From Bacillus sp. FJAT-28004 (GTDB lineage: Bacteria > Bacillota > Bacilli > Paenibacillales > Paenibacillaceae): DNA of 64,000 bases. Positions 7,353 to 16,875 of this stretch are shown one piece after another. The stretch spans positions 2,566,435 through 2,630,434 of the forward strand of contig NZ_LGHP01000001.1 in assembly GCF_001280845.1 (NCBI RefSeq), given 5' to 3'. The notes under the pieces were generated by a model. It was not told where the DNA came from, ran no database searches, and saw only the letters and a list, made by a program, of their open reading frames with translations. Each line of letters starts with the position of its first letter. The stretch's first letter is position 1. Position numbers and translations under genes: made by a program.

Positions 7353-7895
7353 ATGAGGAAAGTAGTTGTATCGGAGTTTTTATCTTTGGATGGTGTCATG
7401 GAGGATCCACGCTGGACGTTTCAGTTTGGCGGCGACGAACAGGATAGATTCAAATTCGAAGAAATGAAAGCGAGTGACGCACTGCTGCTTGGACGCGTAA
7501 CCTATGAGGGATTTGCAGCCGCTTGGCCGAATATGATCGAGGAAACAGGGGAATATGGCCAGTGGATGAACGGGAATGCTAAACATGTAGTGAGCACTAC
7601 ACTAGATCAATTAGAATGGAATAATTCAAGCGTGATCAAAGGGGATCTTGCAGAAGAAATCACCAATCTGAAAAACCAGCCGGGTAAAGACATATTGGTG
7701 TTTGGCAGCAGCACCCTTGTGGCATCGCTCATGAAACTAGACTTGATTGACGAGTATCGGTTAATGGTGTTCCCTGTCGTTGTAGGCAGCGGAAAGCGCC
7801 TATTCGAAGACGGAATAGATAATACGACGTTGAAATTAGTGAATACGAATACGTTCGAATCTGGTGTTGTAGTACTCACCTATCAAAAAGTTTAA
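7353..7895 (+). CDS. Dihydrofolate reductase family protein (RibD C-terminal type)
   Basis: 180 residues of the RibD C-terminal/DHFR-like fold: MRKVVVSEFLSLDGVMEDP at the N-terminus, LLGRVTYEGF about residue 50, STTLDQLEWNNS, and LVFGSSTLVASLMKLDLIDEYRLMVFPVVVGSGKRLF, the family's C-terminal signature. Members are single-domain NADPH reductases of unknown substrate, often in accessory or stress loci. Two ATG codons compete; 7353 is 7 bases after AAGGGGA and is preferred over 7347, which abuts it. A likely repressible promoter precedes it, and an SRPBCC protein follows 75 bases on. Confidence 0.85.
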   Translation: MRKVVVSEFLSLDGVMEDPRWTFQFGGDEQDRFKFEEMKASDALLLGRVTYEGFAAAWPNMIEETGEYGQWMNGNAKHVVSTTLDQLEWNNSSVIKGDLAEEITNLKNQPGKDILVFGSSTLVASLMKLDLIDEYRLMVFPVVVGSGKRLFEDGIDNTTLKLVNTNTFESGVVVLTYQKV

Positions 7896-7970
7896 TTCAC
7901 TAATGGAATATCGGCAGGTATGCAGGAATTGCAAAATAAGAACTATAAATAATCGCAGCGGAGGATACAC

Positions 7971-8459
7971 ATGTCTAAAAAAATTGAAATCACCCGCACG
8001 TTCAATGCTCCACGTGAGCTTGTATTTAAGGCTTTTACTGAATCAGAACATTTATTGAATTGGTGGGGGCCTAAAGGATGGGCTTTTGATATTAGGAAAT
8101 TCGATCTCCGACCTGGTGGTGTATTTCATTACAGACAGACATCACCTGATGGTACTCAAATGTGGGTCAAGTTTGTTTATAGTGAAGTTAATTCCCCAGA
8201 GAAACTTGTTTATACTAGTTCCTTTTCCGATGAGGAAGGAAACACAGTCCGTGCGCCCTTTGACGCGAATTGGCCTTTGGAATTTTCAGTTACTTTTACG
8301 TTCACAGAACACGATGACAAAACCATTCTTTCAATGATAGGGGAAGCCGTATCTCCGACTGCGGAGGAAAGCAAAACCCTAGAGGAATCACAAGAGATGG
8401 TTTATGAGGGATATGAAGTAACGTTTGATCAGCTAGCCGATTATTTGGTAATGAAATAA
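7971..8459 (+). CDS. SRPBCC (AHSA1-like) domain protein
   Basis: A 162-residue START/SRPBCC-fold protein of the AHSA1 (Hsp90 ATPase activator homologue-like) group. It opens with ITRTFNAPRELVFKAFTESEHLLNWWGPKGW, the usual family beginning, and continues with LRPGGVFHY and a C-terminal helix ending QLADYL. These proteins bind hydrophobic ligands; their bacterial roles are mostly unknown. The ribosome site GCGGAGG lies 7 bases before the ATG. It follows the RibD-type reductase and is closed by a terminator at 8475. Confidence 0.88.
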   Translation: MSKKIEITRTFNAPRELVFKAFTESEHLLNWWGPKGWAFDIRKFDLRPGGVFHYRQTSPDGTQMWVKFVYSEVNSPEKLVYTSSFSDEEGNTVRAPFDANWPLEFSVTFTFTEHDDKTILSMIGEAVSPTAEESKTLEESQEMVYEGYEVTFDQLADYLVMK

Positions 8460-8474
8460 ACCGTTCACACGGAC

Positions 8475-8508
8475 AGAGGTAAGGGATTTATTCCCTTGCC
8501 TCTTTGTG
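8475..8508 (+). terminator. Terminator after the SRPBCC gene
   Basis: AGAGGTAAGGG pairs with CCCTTGCCTCT (one wobble) around a 7-base loop, followed by TTTGTGTTTT. Confidence 0.7.
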
Positions 8509-8891
8509 TTTTAGGAGATGAATCCAGCTACCATGGCAAGGTTACACAGATAAGGGTTTTCTTCGTCCCACCAGTCTGCAAAGTGGAGTTATGTTTTTCA
8601 AATGGAACGGGTCCGAGCCTTTTTGCGTAATGTATCTCAGTACTCTGTGCTCATGTCCAACCTGTAATTACGGTTACATATTTTTACCGAAAAATTGTTG
8701 AACCACCAAGAATCGTGTAAAATATAACTTATTTGCTCGACGCTTATAGTTCTAAATTCCTCGGAGGAAGTGAGTAAACATTATATTTAGTCTTATATAA
8801 TTCAGGATACTATACTAAGACATCAAATCAGTTATTTTGTTACATTTCCCAGTCTTTTTTATCAAAACTATAAGTCGAGGTAATCCGTCGT
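8509..8891. other. Intergenic region upstream of the prenyl synthase
   Basis: This 383-base stretch holds a good SigA-type promoter (8695-8723) and a 170-base leader before the 794-residue prenyl synthase. Inside the leader a GGAGG at 8763 precedes a six-codon frame GTG AGT AAA CAT TAT ATT TAG, which could be a leader peptide but is too short to judge. A minus-strand run at 8506-8583 reads like a protein end but is preceded by a stop. Nothing else is apparent. Confidence 0.4.
8695..8723 (+). promoter_or_regulatory. SigA-type promoter of the prenyl synthase
   Basis: TTGTTG, a 17-base spacer and TAAAAT match the -35 and -10 consensus well (4 of 6 and 5 of 6). The predicted start is near 8730, leaving a leader of about 160 bases. 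Confidence 0.65.
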
Positions 8892-11276
8892 ATGAATGAT
8901 AAGTTTACAGATCAAGCCAATACATGGTACCAGTTTGCTGAGCAGAAGGCAGCCCAGTATTTTGCATCATTAAATGTGGAAGTTAAGAACAAAACCTATT
9001 TATCTTCCCTTACCGAAGATATTCAATTGTGGAAAAAGAATCATATACAGCATCATTCATTGCTATCCTTTTTTTCGCGAGGGAAGAAAAAACCTGATTC
9101 TCGGGATTATCATAGATATATAAGGTGGATGAACTATTCAGGTAAATTAGATAATTACTTGAATCGAAGTGTTTCCTATATTTACATGCGGGATCTAGGT
9201 AAAGCCCTTGATTCTCCAGACACACAGAACAGGATTCAACGAGTAATCACCGACGTGAAAAACCACTTTATTAACCCTGCTTCAACAAACGGGGGAGACC
9301 AGCCAGAATTTATGAGCTTGGCCGGATTGTACCGATGGGCACAAAAGGAAGACATAGAAAGCGCCATTATTTGGGTAATAAATAAGCTTAAAACCGTTTC
9401 ATCGCGTATTCCGAAGGAAATGAATGCAGAACATGCCGTACGCAAGCTAATTAAAATCATTATCGGGGTAATTCTGCACGTAATTGAAGAGATGGACGAA
9501 AAAATATTGCCTGCAGAACGTGCTCGAAGACTTGATGAAGCTATCAGGCTAGGGTATTCCTATGGTTTGACCTATCCTTTTATAGATGATCTGCTCGATT
9601 CCGGAGTATTAGCAGCACAAGAGAAAGAACAATATTCCAATATGATACGTTCAGCGCTTCTAAATGGTACTGTGCCGGAACTTGGAGAGTTGTCCGGAAA
9701 TAATATGGAGTTGATCCATTACGTACACACGGAGCTCCGGGATGCCTTTGAGTATATTAAAAAATATCAGCGACCGGAAACACAGAATACCTTTTTCGAG
9801 CAGTCCTATGTATTTTTTCATTCCCAAGATATTGACCGTGTTAAAGATCTTTCGAATGCGAATTATTCCAACGAAGAGCTTTATCTTCCAATTATCTTAA
9901 AATCCTCTTCATCAAGGTTGATTGTCCGTTCTGTCATAAGTGCTTCCGAGGACGAAGGCTTTAATAATCGAACATTCTTTTATGGTATCTACAACCAGCT
10001 GGCTGATGATTTAGCTGATATGTTTGACGATATGAGAGATGGAGCAGTAACACCTTATACCTACTATTTAAAATATCATAAACAACGTCCGGATCTTATC
10101 AATCCCTTTGAATTATACTGGGTGGTTATCTCCAATTTGATCCATAATGTGTATCGCTCTGATGCCATGACCAGAGAGGTCATATTGGATCGTGTCTTCA
10201 ACGGTTTAAAACGTTTTAAAGAACGCAACGGTATTGAAAAGTATAACGAAATTATGGCGATTTTTTCCTCAGGAAATCCGGAATTCAATCTTCTTATCCA
10301 GCATATGGTCCAAAAAGCAGATGATGTAGACTTCTTTGATAAACTGCTTCGAGACCAGTTAGTTACCGCGTTAAAAAACAATCGGGAAGAAAAGGAAGAG
10401 TTTCTTCATACGATCAAAACAGCTCGCGATGAGATCAACAACCTATTGCAAATACAGAAAAATGACGAGATTCAACCGATGAAAGAGCTGCTTATAGATG
10501 CTGCAAATTACAGTCTCATAGGGGATGGCAAACGTTTAAGGCCTATATTGGCTTGGGTTATGGGTGTTACTGAATATGGACTGCATGCATCGGCAATCAT
10601 GCCGCTTTTAAAATCACTGGAATATATGCATACCGCATCCTTGATCTTCGATGATCTGCCATCACAGGATAATGCGTCTACTCGAAGAGGGCGACCAACC
10701 CTGCATCAGGTGCATAATAGCGCTACTGCGGAATTAACTGGTCTGTTCTTAACCCAGAAGGCGATTGAAGAACAATCTTCACTAGACCAGTTCGATGCTA
10801 AAACCGTGCTTGCCTTAATGCGATATTCATCCCAAAGGGCAAGTGATATGTGTATGGGTCAGGCGATGGATTTGCATTCCAAGGGAAAAGTTTTAACTCT
10901 GGAACAATTGAATATGATGTGCTTTTACAAAACCGGAATTGCTTTTGAGGCTTCTCTTGTTATGCCGGCCATTCTCGCTCAGGTAAAGACAACAGAAATA
11001 GAAGTTTTGAAGAAATTTGCCTATCATGCGGGGATTGCCTTTCAGATTAAGGATGATTTGCTTGATATGGAAGGTGATTTGAACTTACTGGGCAAACCCA
11101 TTGGCAAGGATGTGGAAAACAACAACTCCACTTTTGTGACCATTCTTGGTCAGGAAGGCGCTAGGAAAGAGATGTGGGAACACTATTGCCTTGCAATGGA
11201 AGCCCTAAAGGATATGCCTCGAAATACCGTTTTTCTGAAGCATCTATTGAATTATATGATTGGCCGAGATTATTAA
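8892..11276 (+). CDS. Large two-part polyprenyl synthetase / terpene-synthase-like fusion
   Basis: 794 residues, more than twice the length of a normal trans-isoprenyl diphosphate synthase (about 300). Residues 530-794 are a recognisable FPP/GGPP-synthase domain: GDGKRLRP at 544-551, first Asp-rich motif DDLPSQD at 587-593 followed by TRRGRPTLH, and second motif KDDLLD at 720-725. The usual His before the first motif (HDD) is Phe. Residues 1-500 are all-helical and carry two further Asp-rich stretches, FIDDLLD (231-236) and QLADDLADMFDDMRD (369-383), spaced like those of a second isoprenoid domain. The likely reading is a tandem enzyme that makes a prenyl diphosphate and then processes it; that is inference. 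It stands alone behind its own promoter and a terminator follows. Confidence 0.8.
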   Translation: MNDKFTDQANTWYQFAEQKAAQYFASLNVEVKNKTYLSSLTEDIQLWKKNHIQHHSLLSFFSRGKKKPDSRDYHRYIRWMNYSGKLDNYLNRSVSYIYMRDLGKALDSPDTQNRIQRVITDVKNHFINPASTNGGDQPEFMSLAGLYRWAQKEDIESAIIWVINKLKTVSSRIPKEMNAEHAVRKLIKIIIGVILHVIEEMDEKILPAERARRLDEAIRLGYSYGLTYPFIDDLLDSGVLAAQEKEQYSNMIRSALLNGTVPELGELSGNNMELIHYVHTELRDAFEYIKKYQRPETQNTFFEQSYVFFHSQDIDRVKDLSNANYSNEELYLPIILKSSSSRLIVRSVISASEDEGFNNRTFFYGIYNQLADDLADMFDDMRDGAVTPYTYYLKYHKQRPDLINPFELYWVVISNLIHNVYRSDAMTREVILDRVFNGLKRFKERNGIEKYNEIMAIFSSGNPEFNLLIQHMVQKADDVDFFDKLLRDQLVTALKNNREEKEEFLHTIKTARDEINNLLQIQKNDEIQPMKELLIDAANYSLIGDGKRLRPILAWVMGVTEYGLHASAIMPLLKSLEYMHTASLIFDDLPSQDNASTRRGRPTLHQVHNSATAELTGLFLTQKAIEEQSSLDQFDAKTVLALMRYSSQRASDMCMGQAMDLHSKGKVLTLEQLNMMCFYKTGIAFEASLVMPAILAQVKTTEIEVLKKFAYHAGIAFQIKDDLLDMEGDLNLLGKPIGKDVENNNSTFVTILGQEGARKEMWEHYCLAMEALKDMPRNTVFLKHLLNYMIGRDY

Positions 11277-11308
11277 AATGTTTATTAAACACAATAGTTT
11301 AATGATAT

Positions 11309-11336
11309 AAGGGCTGCCATTCGGGCAGCCCTTTGT
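11309..11336 (+). terminator. Terminator after the prenyl synthase
   Basis: AAGGGCTGCC and GGCAGCCCTT form a perfect 10-base stem around a 5-base loop, followed by TGTTG. It may also serve the LysR gene arriving from the other side. Confidence 0.75.
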
Positions 11337-11414
11337 TGTCGTAAAGGGTAGCTATTTAATACGTTTCTTGATAGAAATATTGGGTTATTTGTACTTGATT
11401 TGATTTCTAAAAAG

Positions 11415-12290
11415 CTATTTCACCAGCTCAATAAACTTGCTTGCAGCATTGGAAAGCGGCAAGTTGCGCATGATCATGAACCCAACCTGTGACGGTGGCA
11501 TTTTGATATCTAATTGAATTTCAAAGAGGGAGCCTTCTTCCAGTTCCTTGGAAATGAATTCTTTCGTTACATAAGAGATCCCAAGACCCTTCCGCGCGAA
11601 CTCGATAAGAAGATCTACGCTTCCCACCTCAATTTCAGGTTTTATTTGATAACCGTAGTTTTCAAATAATTCCGTGATGGCCATCCGTACCCGGCTATTA
11701 CGCGAGAAAAGAATGATGGGGTACTGGAGCAGCTGCTCCAGTGAGAGCACTCTGTCCTTAAGCTCGATATAACGTGCCCCCGCAACAAAACAATCCTGCA
11801 GCTCTATTCCCCTCAACACCTCAAGCTGGGAATCGACGATGGGCATACGGACGACGCCTAAATCGATTTTGCCTTCTTTCAAGAAGGAGATGGTTTCTGG
11901 CGTCGTCCCATGATTCAAATGCAATTTGATGCCGGGATACTTCTGAAGATAGCTTTCCAGGTAAGGCAGCATATAGTGCTTGAACAACGAATCGCTGCCG
12001 CCGATCCGCAGTTCGCCGCTGTCCAGATTTTTAAGTGCCGCCATCTTTTCTTCTGCTAACGAGATCAGGATCTGAGACTTCTCGATATAGGAGTAAAGGG
12101 TGGCGCCCTCTTGGGTTAAGGCAACGCCTTTGGAATTGCGGTAAAACAAGATGATACCAAAGCTGTCTTCCAGCTGCTTGATGGCGTGGCTGACGCTTGG
12201 CTGAGTGATGAACAACGATTTGGCAGCGTTAGACAAGCTTCCCGTCTTCGCAGCCCAATAGAAAACCTTGTATAGTTCGTAATTGATCAT
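11415..12290 (-). CDS. LysR family transcriptional regulator
   Basis: A 291-residue LysR-type regulator. The N-terminal helix-turn-helix is plain (TGSLSNAAKSLFITQPSVSHAIKQLE, about residues 17-42), followed by the periplasmic-binding-like effector domain with LRIGGSDSLFKHYMLPYL near residue 93. The ATG at 12290 is the first possible start, since an in-frame TAG lies just upstream; its AGGAG is 15 bases away, longer than ideal. It is divergent from zwf-tkt-fsa-gnd, and LysR regulators commonly control the divergent operon, so a role in pentose phosphate pathway expression is likely but inferred. Confidence 0.92.
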   Translation of the reverse strand: MINYELYKVFYWAAKTGSLSNAAKSLFITQPSVSHAIKQLEDSFGIILFYRNSKGVALTQEGATLYSYIEKSQILISLAEEKMAALKNLDSGELRIGGSDSLFKHYMLPYLESYLQKYPGIKLHLNHGTTPETISFLKEGKIDLGVVRMPIVDSQLEVLRGIELQDCFVAGARYIELKDRVLSLEQLLQYPIILFSRNSRVRMAITELFENYGYQIKPEIEVGSVDLLIEFARKGLGISYVTKEFISKELEEGSLFEIQLDIKMPPSQVGFMIMRNLPLSNAASKFIELVK

Positions 12291-12323
12291 AGACGTGGTC
12301 TATAGCTCCTGTGAAATATATTA

Positions 12324-12341
12324 ATTACCAGTATAGGTGAT
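12324..12341. promoter_or_regulatory. Candidate LysR box in the zwf promoter region
   Basis: ATTACC-AGTATA-GGTGAT is an interrupted inverted repeat (5 of 6 paired) in the 123-base divergent region between the LysR gene and zwf. LysR regulators bind interrupted dyads of about this size. A -10-like TTATAG lies just downstream at 12349. Confidence 0.4.
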
Positions 12342-12413
12342 ATTCGTATTATAGTGGATTTATGAAGTAGAAACCAGAGCTAACTAAGTAGCCCTGCTGG
12401 AAGGAGAAGGAAA

Positions 12414-13922
12414 ATGGAAGCAACCACGTTTGTCTTGTTTGGAGCGACAGGGGATTTAGCAAAAAGAAAAATATACCCTGCATTATATAATTTATTCGTC
12501 GATCAGAAACTACCTCAATCCTTCTCCGTGATCGGCCTTGGAAGAAGAGAATTAACCGATGCTGCTTTTCAAGCAAATATCGAGCAATCTCTCCGTAAGT
12601 TTTCCAGGCGCGAAGCGGTAGATCCCGTTTTATTAAATAATTTCTTGCAAGCTTTCCGCTACAGCGTTCTCGATGTAGGCCGCAAAGAAGATTACCAGAA
12701 GCTGCTGCAGCTCATAGAAAAGCAAGAAGAAGAGCTTCGCATTGTGCCGAATCGCATGTTTTATATGTCCGTAGGACCTGAGTTTTTTGAAACGATCACA
12801 GAAAACATCCATGAGAGCGGACTTGGCTCCGCGAATGGCTGGAAGCGTCTAGTGATCGAGAAGCCGTTCGGTCATGATTTACAGTCTGCTCGTGATTTGA
12901 ATAAAAATCTGAGCAAAGCTTTTACGGAAGATGAAATTTTTCGAATCGATCACTATCTTGGCAAGCCGATGGTACAGAAGCTTGAGGTTTTGCAGCAGAG
13001 CAATCCAGTCCTTCAGGCACTTTGGGATAACCGTTACATTGCTAACGTTCAAATAACAGCTAATGAAATCGTCGGCGTTGAGGAACGCGCTGGCTATTAC
13101 GATCATGTTGGTGCAGTAAGAGACATGTTCCAAAACCACATGCTGCAATTGCTCATGATGCTGACGATCCATCTCCCGAACAACAGTACTTCAGAGAATG
13201 TAAGGTTCAAAAAGAAACTGGTCATGGATTCCCTGGAGCCGCTGCAAAAAGAGAATGTCAAAACTCATGTTGTTCGGGGCCAGTATGGAGCAGGAACGAT
13301 AGAAGGAAATCCGGTGGTCGGTTATAAATCCGAACCAAACATTCCTGCAACCTCAACAAATGACACATTTATTGCAGCTAAGCTGCAGATCGATGATTAT
13401 TTTTGGCGGGGCGTTCCATTTTATATTCGCACTGGCAAAAGAATGAAGGACAAATCGACACGAATCGTGATCGAGTTCAAAGAACCATTAAAGCAGTCCG
13501 GAGCAAATGAAGATAATAAAACACCAAATCTTCTTGTATTTGAAATCAGTCCTAACGAAGGGATTATGCTCCAATTAAATACAAGAGATTCGCTGCACAA
13601 AGGTGATTTCAAGCCGATGCACATTGACTTTCATGAGAGCCGTGACAATGTGCCTGAGGCTTACGAGAATTTGATTTACGACGCTTTGCACGGAGATTCT
13701 ACGTTCTTCGCGCATTGGGACGAAGTCGAATTGTCATGGCAATGGGTTCAACCAATTTTAGATGCATACGAAGAAAACTTAGTTCCACTTCATATCTATT
13801 CAGCTGGCACAAACGGACCTGCCGAGTCCGATGAGCTATTAATGCAAGACGGCAATCATTGGTGGTTCGATGACAAGTTGGAACAAAAAATCGAATCCAT
13901 AAAAGGAGAACAATATGCTTAA
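12414..13922 (+). CDS. zwf: Glucose-6-phosphate 1-dehydrogenase
   Basis: 502 residues. It catalyses the first, NADP-dependent step of the oxidative pentose phosphate pathway (glucose 6-phosphate to 6-phosphogluconolactone) in the cytosol. The coenzyme loop [19 protein letters not shown] is at the N-terminus, EKPFGHD near residue 150, and the active-site RIDHYLGK near residue 180 with the catalytic His further on ([13 protein letters not shown]). A strong GGAAGGAGAAGGAAA ribosome site precedes the ATG. Its last 8 bases overlap tkt, so the two are translationally coupled. The LysR gene is divergent. Confidence 0.97.
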   Translation: MEATTFVLFGATGDLAKRKIYPALYNLFVDQKLPQSFSVIGLGRRELTDAAFQANIEQSLRKFSRREAVDPVLLNNFLQAFRYSVLDVGRKEDYQKLLQLIEKQEEELRIVPNRMFYMSVGPEFFETITENIHESGLGSANGWKRLVIEKPFGHDLQSARDLNKNLSKAFTEDEIFRIDHYLGKPMVQKLEVLQQSNPVLQALWDNRYIANVQITANEIVGVEERAGYYDHVGAVRDMFQNHMLQLLMMLTIHLPNNSTSENVRFKKKLVMDSLEPLQKENVKTHVVRGQYGAGTIEGNPVVGYKSEPNIPATSTNDTFIAAKLQIDDYFWRGVPFYIRTGKRMKDKSTRIVIEFKEPLKQSGANEDNKTPNLLVFEISPNEGIMLQLNTRDSLHKGDFKPMHIDFHESRDNVPEAYENLIYDALHGDSTFFAHWDEVELSWQWVQPILDAYEENLVPLHIYSAGTNGPAESDELLMQDGNHWWFDDKLEQKIESIKGEQYA

Positions 13923-15906
13923 CACAAAAACAATTGATCAACTCGCTATCGACACGATCCGTACTTTATCTATTGATGCCATCAACGCTGCCAATTCAGG
14001 ACATCCGGGACTTCCAATGGGTGCTGCGCCTATGGCGTATGCACTTTGGAGCAATCAACTCAATCACAATCCGGCCCATGCAAAATGGTTCAATCGCGAT
14101 CGTTTCGTATTATCCGCAGGCCACGGATCGGCTTTACTTTACAGCCTGCTTCATTTATCTGGTTATAACGTTTCTATTGAAGATTTAAAGCAGTTCCGCA
14201 AGCTGAACAGCAAAACGCCAGGACATCCTGAATTTGGCCACACGGATGGCGTAGATGCAACAACGGGTCCGCTTGGTCAAGGTGTTGCGATGGCTGTAGG
14301 CATGGCAATGGCTGAAGCGCATTTAGCTTCGAAATTCAATCAAACTGGGTTCCCAGTCGTCGATCATTATACGTATGCGCTTGTTGGAGATGGCTGCTTG
14401 ATGGAAGGGATCTCATACGAGGCCATGTCGATGGCGGGACATATGAAACTGGACAAATTAATTGTATTGTACGATTCCAACGACATCTCTTTAGACGGAG
14501 ATCTCAATCTTTCCTTCGGAGAGAACATGCAAAAAAGAGCAGAATCTGCTAATTGGCAGTATTTGAGAGTAGAAGATGGCAACGATATTGAGCAAATTAC
14601 TAAAGCGATCGAAGCAGCTAAGCAAAATGAATCCCAACCGACAATTATCGAAATTCGGACGATTATTGGTTATGGAAGCAAAGTAGCTGGAACGAATAAA
14701 GCGCATGGCGCTCCGCTTGGCAAAGAAGAAGCAAAGGCAACTAAGGCAGCATACGGCTGGGAATATGAGGAAGAGTTCACTGTTCCAGCAGAAGTTAAAG
14801 CACATTTTGCACAGCTTAAACAAAATGGTGAGGCTAAAGAAGCAGCGTGGAATGAACTGATCGCCTCCTATAAACAGCAGCATCCAGCGCTTGGAACGGA
14901 ATTTGAACAAATTATCGAAGGTTCTGTTGTCATCGAAGCTGCTGATATTCTAACTTTCGATTCGTCCAAGACGCTTTCAACTCGTGTAGCGAGCGGTCAA
15001 GCGATCAATCATTTCGTTAAATCAGTTCCTTCGATTTTCGGCGGCAGCGCGGATTTGTCCCATTCGACGATGACTGATATTAGCGGAGAGCAAGTATTTG
15101 CTATTGAATCCTATGCAGGACGCAATATCTACTTCGGCGTCCGTGAGCATGCAATGGGCGCTGCTGGAAACGGGATGGCGCTGCACGGCGGCGTAAAACC
15201 ATTCGTAAGCACGTTCTTTGTATTCAGTGATTATCTGCGTCCGTCGATTCGACTGGCTGCACTGCAGAAGCTTCCTGTAACTTACGTATTTACTCATGAT
15301 TCAGTTGCTGTCGGCGAAGATGGACCTACGCATGAGCCAGTGGAGCACTTAACTGCGCTGCGCACCATTCCGGGTCTTACGGTCATTCGGCCAACCGATG
15401 CCAATGAAACAGCGAACGCATGGGCTTATGCCTTGCAGCAAAATGAAGGCCCAGTGGCTCTTGTGCTAAGCAGACAGAATCTTCCTATATATGAAGCAAC
15501 AAAAGGCAATGTGGATGGGATAACCAAAGGAGCATATGTCCTTACGGAAACCAACAATCAGCCGGATGTTATCCTAATCGGAACCGGTTCTGAAGTTTCC
15601 CTAGCCGTAAGTGCCAAAGCTGAGCTCGAGAAGGAAAATATCTCGGTACGAGTAGTTGCGATGCCGAGTCGTGAGCTGTTCGACCGCCAATCTGAAGCTT
15701 ACAAGTTGTCAGTACTGCCTGCTGCAGTCACGAAGCGCTTAGCTATTGAAGCTGGAATTTCGCTCGGGTGGGAACGTTACACTGGACCAAGCGGCAACGT
15801 ATTGTCTATTGATACGTTCGGAGCTTCTGGACCAGGAACAGAGGTCTTGGAATACTTTGGCTTCTCCGTGGATAATGTAGTTCGTTTGACGAAAGAATTA
15901 CTGTAG
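13915..15906 (+). CDS. tkt: Transketolase
   Basis: 663 residues, the normal length for this thiamine-diphosphate enzyme, which moves two-carbon units between ketose and aldose phosphates in the non-oxidative pentose phosphate pathway. Visible motifs are [19 protein letters not shown], the ThDP/Mg motif [15 protein letters not shown] near residue 155, and the central domain with [17 protein letters not shown] and [16 protein letters not shown]. The AAAGGAGAA ribosome site lies inside the end of zwf, with which it overlaps by 8 bases. It continues the zwf-tkt-fsa-gnd cluster. Confidence 0.97.
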   Translation: MLNTKTIDQLAIDTIRTLSIDAINAANSGHPGLPMGAAPMAYALWSNQLNHNPAHAKWFNRDRFVLSAGHGSALLYSLLHLSGYNVSIEDLKQFRKLNSKTPGHPEFGHTDGVDATTGPLGQGVAMAVGMAMAEAHLASKFNQTGFPVVDHYTYALVGDGCLMEGISYEAMSMAGHMKLDKLIVLYDSNDISLDGDLNLSFGENMQKRAESANWQYLRVEDGNDIEQITKAIEAAKQNESQPTIIEIRTIIGYGSKVAGTNKAHGAPLGKEEAKATKAAYGWEYEEEFTVPAEVKAHFAQLKQNGEAKEAAWNELIASYKQQHPALGTEFEQIIEGSVVIEAADILTFDSSKTLSTRVASGQAINHFVKSVPSIFGGSADLSHSTMTDISGEQVFAIESYAGRNIYFGVREHAMGAAGNGMALHGGVKPFVSTFFVFSDYLRPSIRLAALQKLPVTYVFTHDSVAVGEDGPTHEPVEHLTALRTIPGLTVIRPTDANETANAWAYALQQNEGPVALVLSRQNLPIYEATKGNVDGITKGAYVLTETNNQPDVILIGTGSEVSLAVSAKAELEKENISVRVVAMPSRELFDRQSEAYKLSVLPAAVTKRLAIEAGISLGWERYTGPSGNVLSIDTFGASGPGTEVLEYFGFSVDNVVRLTKELL

Positions 15907-16023
15907 TAAAGTAAAAGAGATGAAGACAGGAGCGCCGTAGTTTAGTCAGATTGTTCTATTGAGGCTGGAAGGTTTATAAAAAGTAATTTAAATTATAACC
16001 ACAAAAAAATGGAGGTAATAACT

Positions 16024-16692
16024 ATGAAATTCTTTATCGACACAGCGAATCTGGTAGATATCAAAAAGGCTTATAAAATCGGCGTCTTGTCTGGTGTTAC
16101 AACTAATCCATCTCTGGTTGCCAAAGAAGGCGTTAAATTCGAAGATCGTATCGCTGAGATTTTACGCGAAGTGCCTGAGGTTGAATCCGTATCTGCCGAA
16201 GTAACTCCTGATGCCGAAACAGCTGAAGACATGATCGCACAAGCGAATGAACTAATCAAAATTAACAACAATGACAAAAACATCACCATTAAGCTTCCGA
16301 TGACGCTAGCAGGTTTGGAAGCATGCCGCTACCTGACGAAGAAAGGTGTAAAAACAAACGTAACACTGATCTTCACCGTAAACCAAGCACTCTTGGCTGC
16401 CCGCGCTGGCGCGACGTATGTCTCTCCATTTCTTGGCCGTTTGGATGATATTTCGGAAGACGGCGTACTTCTCGTCTCAAAAATCGCAGAATTGTTCCGT
16501 ACGCATAACTTGGATGCGCAAATCATCGCAGCATCGGTACGTCATCCGGATCACGTGACACGAGTAGCAATGGCTGGCGCGCATATCGCAACCATTCCTT
16601 TCTCAGTCATCGAGCAAATTTCCAAACATCCTCTAACGGATCAAGGCATGGAGAAATTCGCTGCCGATTGGAAAAAAACATCACAAGTTTAA
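16024..16692 (+). CDS. Fructose-6-phosphate aldolase / transaldolase-family protein
   Basis: 222 residues of the small transaldolase (TalC/FSA) family. [17 protein letters not shown] and [14 protein letters not shown] are signature sequences, and the Schiff-base Lys is Lys90 in ITIKLPMT. It would transfer or cleave a dihydroxyacetone unit in the non-oxidative pentose phosphate pathway; short members act either as transaldolase or fructose-6-phosphate aldolase and sequence reading alone does not decide. ATG 16024 sits 9 bases after GGAGG; an ATG at 16009 overlaps that site and is rejected. Its position between tkt and gnd favours a transaldolase role. Confidence 0.93.
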   Translation: MKFFIDTANLVDIKKAYKIGVLSGVTTNPSLVAKEGVKFEDRIAEILREVPEVESVSAEVTPDAETAEDMIAQANELIKINNNDKNITIKLPMTLAGLEACRYLTKKGVKTNVTLIFTVNQALLAARAGATYVSPFLGRLDDISEDGVLLVSKIAELFRTHNLDAQIIAASVRHPDHVTRVAMAGAHIATIPFSVIEQISKHPLTDQGMEKFAADWKKTSQV

Positions 16693-16721
16693 TTAGCGCT
16701 ATGCTATACACCGGTTCTCGC

Positions 16722-16745
16722 GAAGAGGCATTCAAATGCCTCTTC
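16722..16745 (+). other. Intercistronic hairpin between fsa and gnd
   Basis: GAAGAGGCAT and ATGCCTCTTC form a perfect 10-base stem with a TCAA loop but no U run follows. It looks like a stabilising or processing hairpin rather than a terminator, in the 183-base gap before gnd. Confidence 0.5.
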
Positions 16746-16875
16746 CAACGAGTTATAAATCGCTATGTAAAGGAAAATCGATTTCAACATTTAAGAGTTT
16801 TCAGCAATCTAGATGAAGTGACGCTTTAAAAACGTTTTCTACAACGGGGCAGTATTAAGTGGGAGGTAGCAATAA

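Noticed and set aside
8506..8583. Minus-strand run of 24 codons resembling a protein C-terminus (ADWWDEENPYLC)
   Set aside because: An in-frame stop lies just upstream, other frames look equally plausible, and no further gene remnant is found; kept only as a possible trace of a lost gene.
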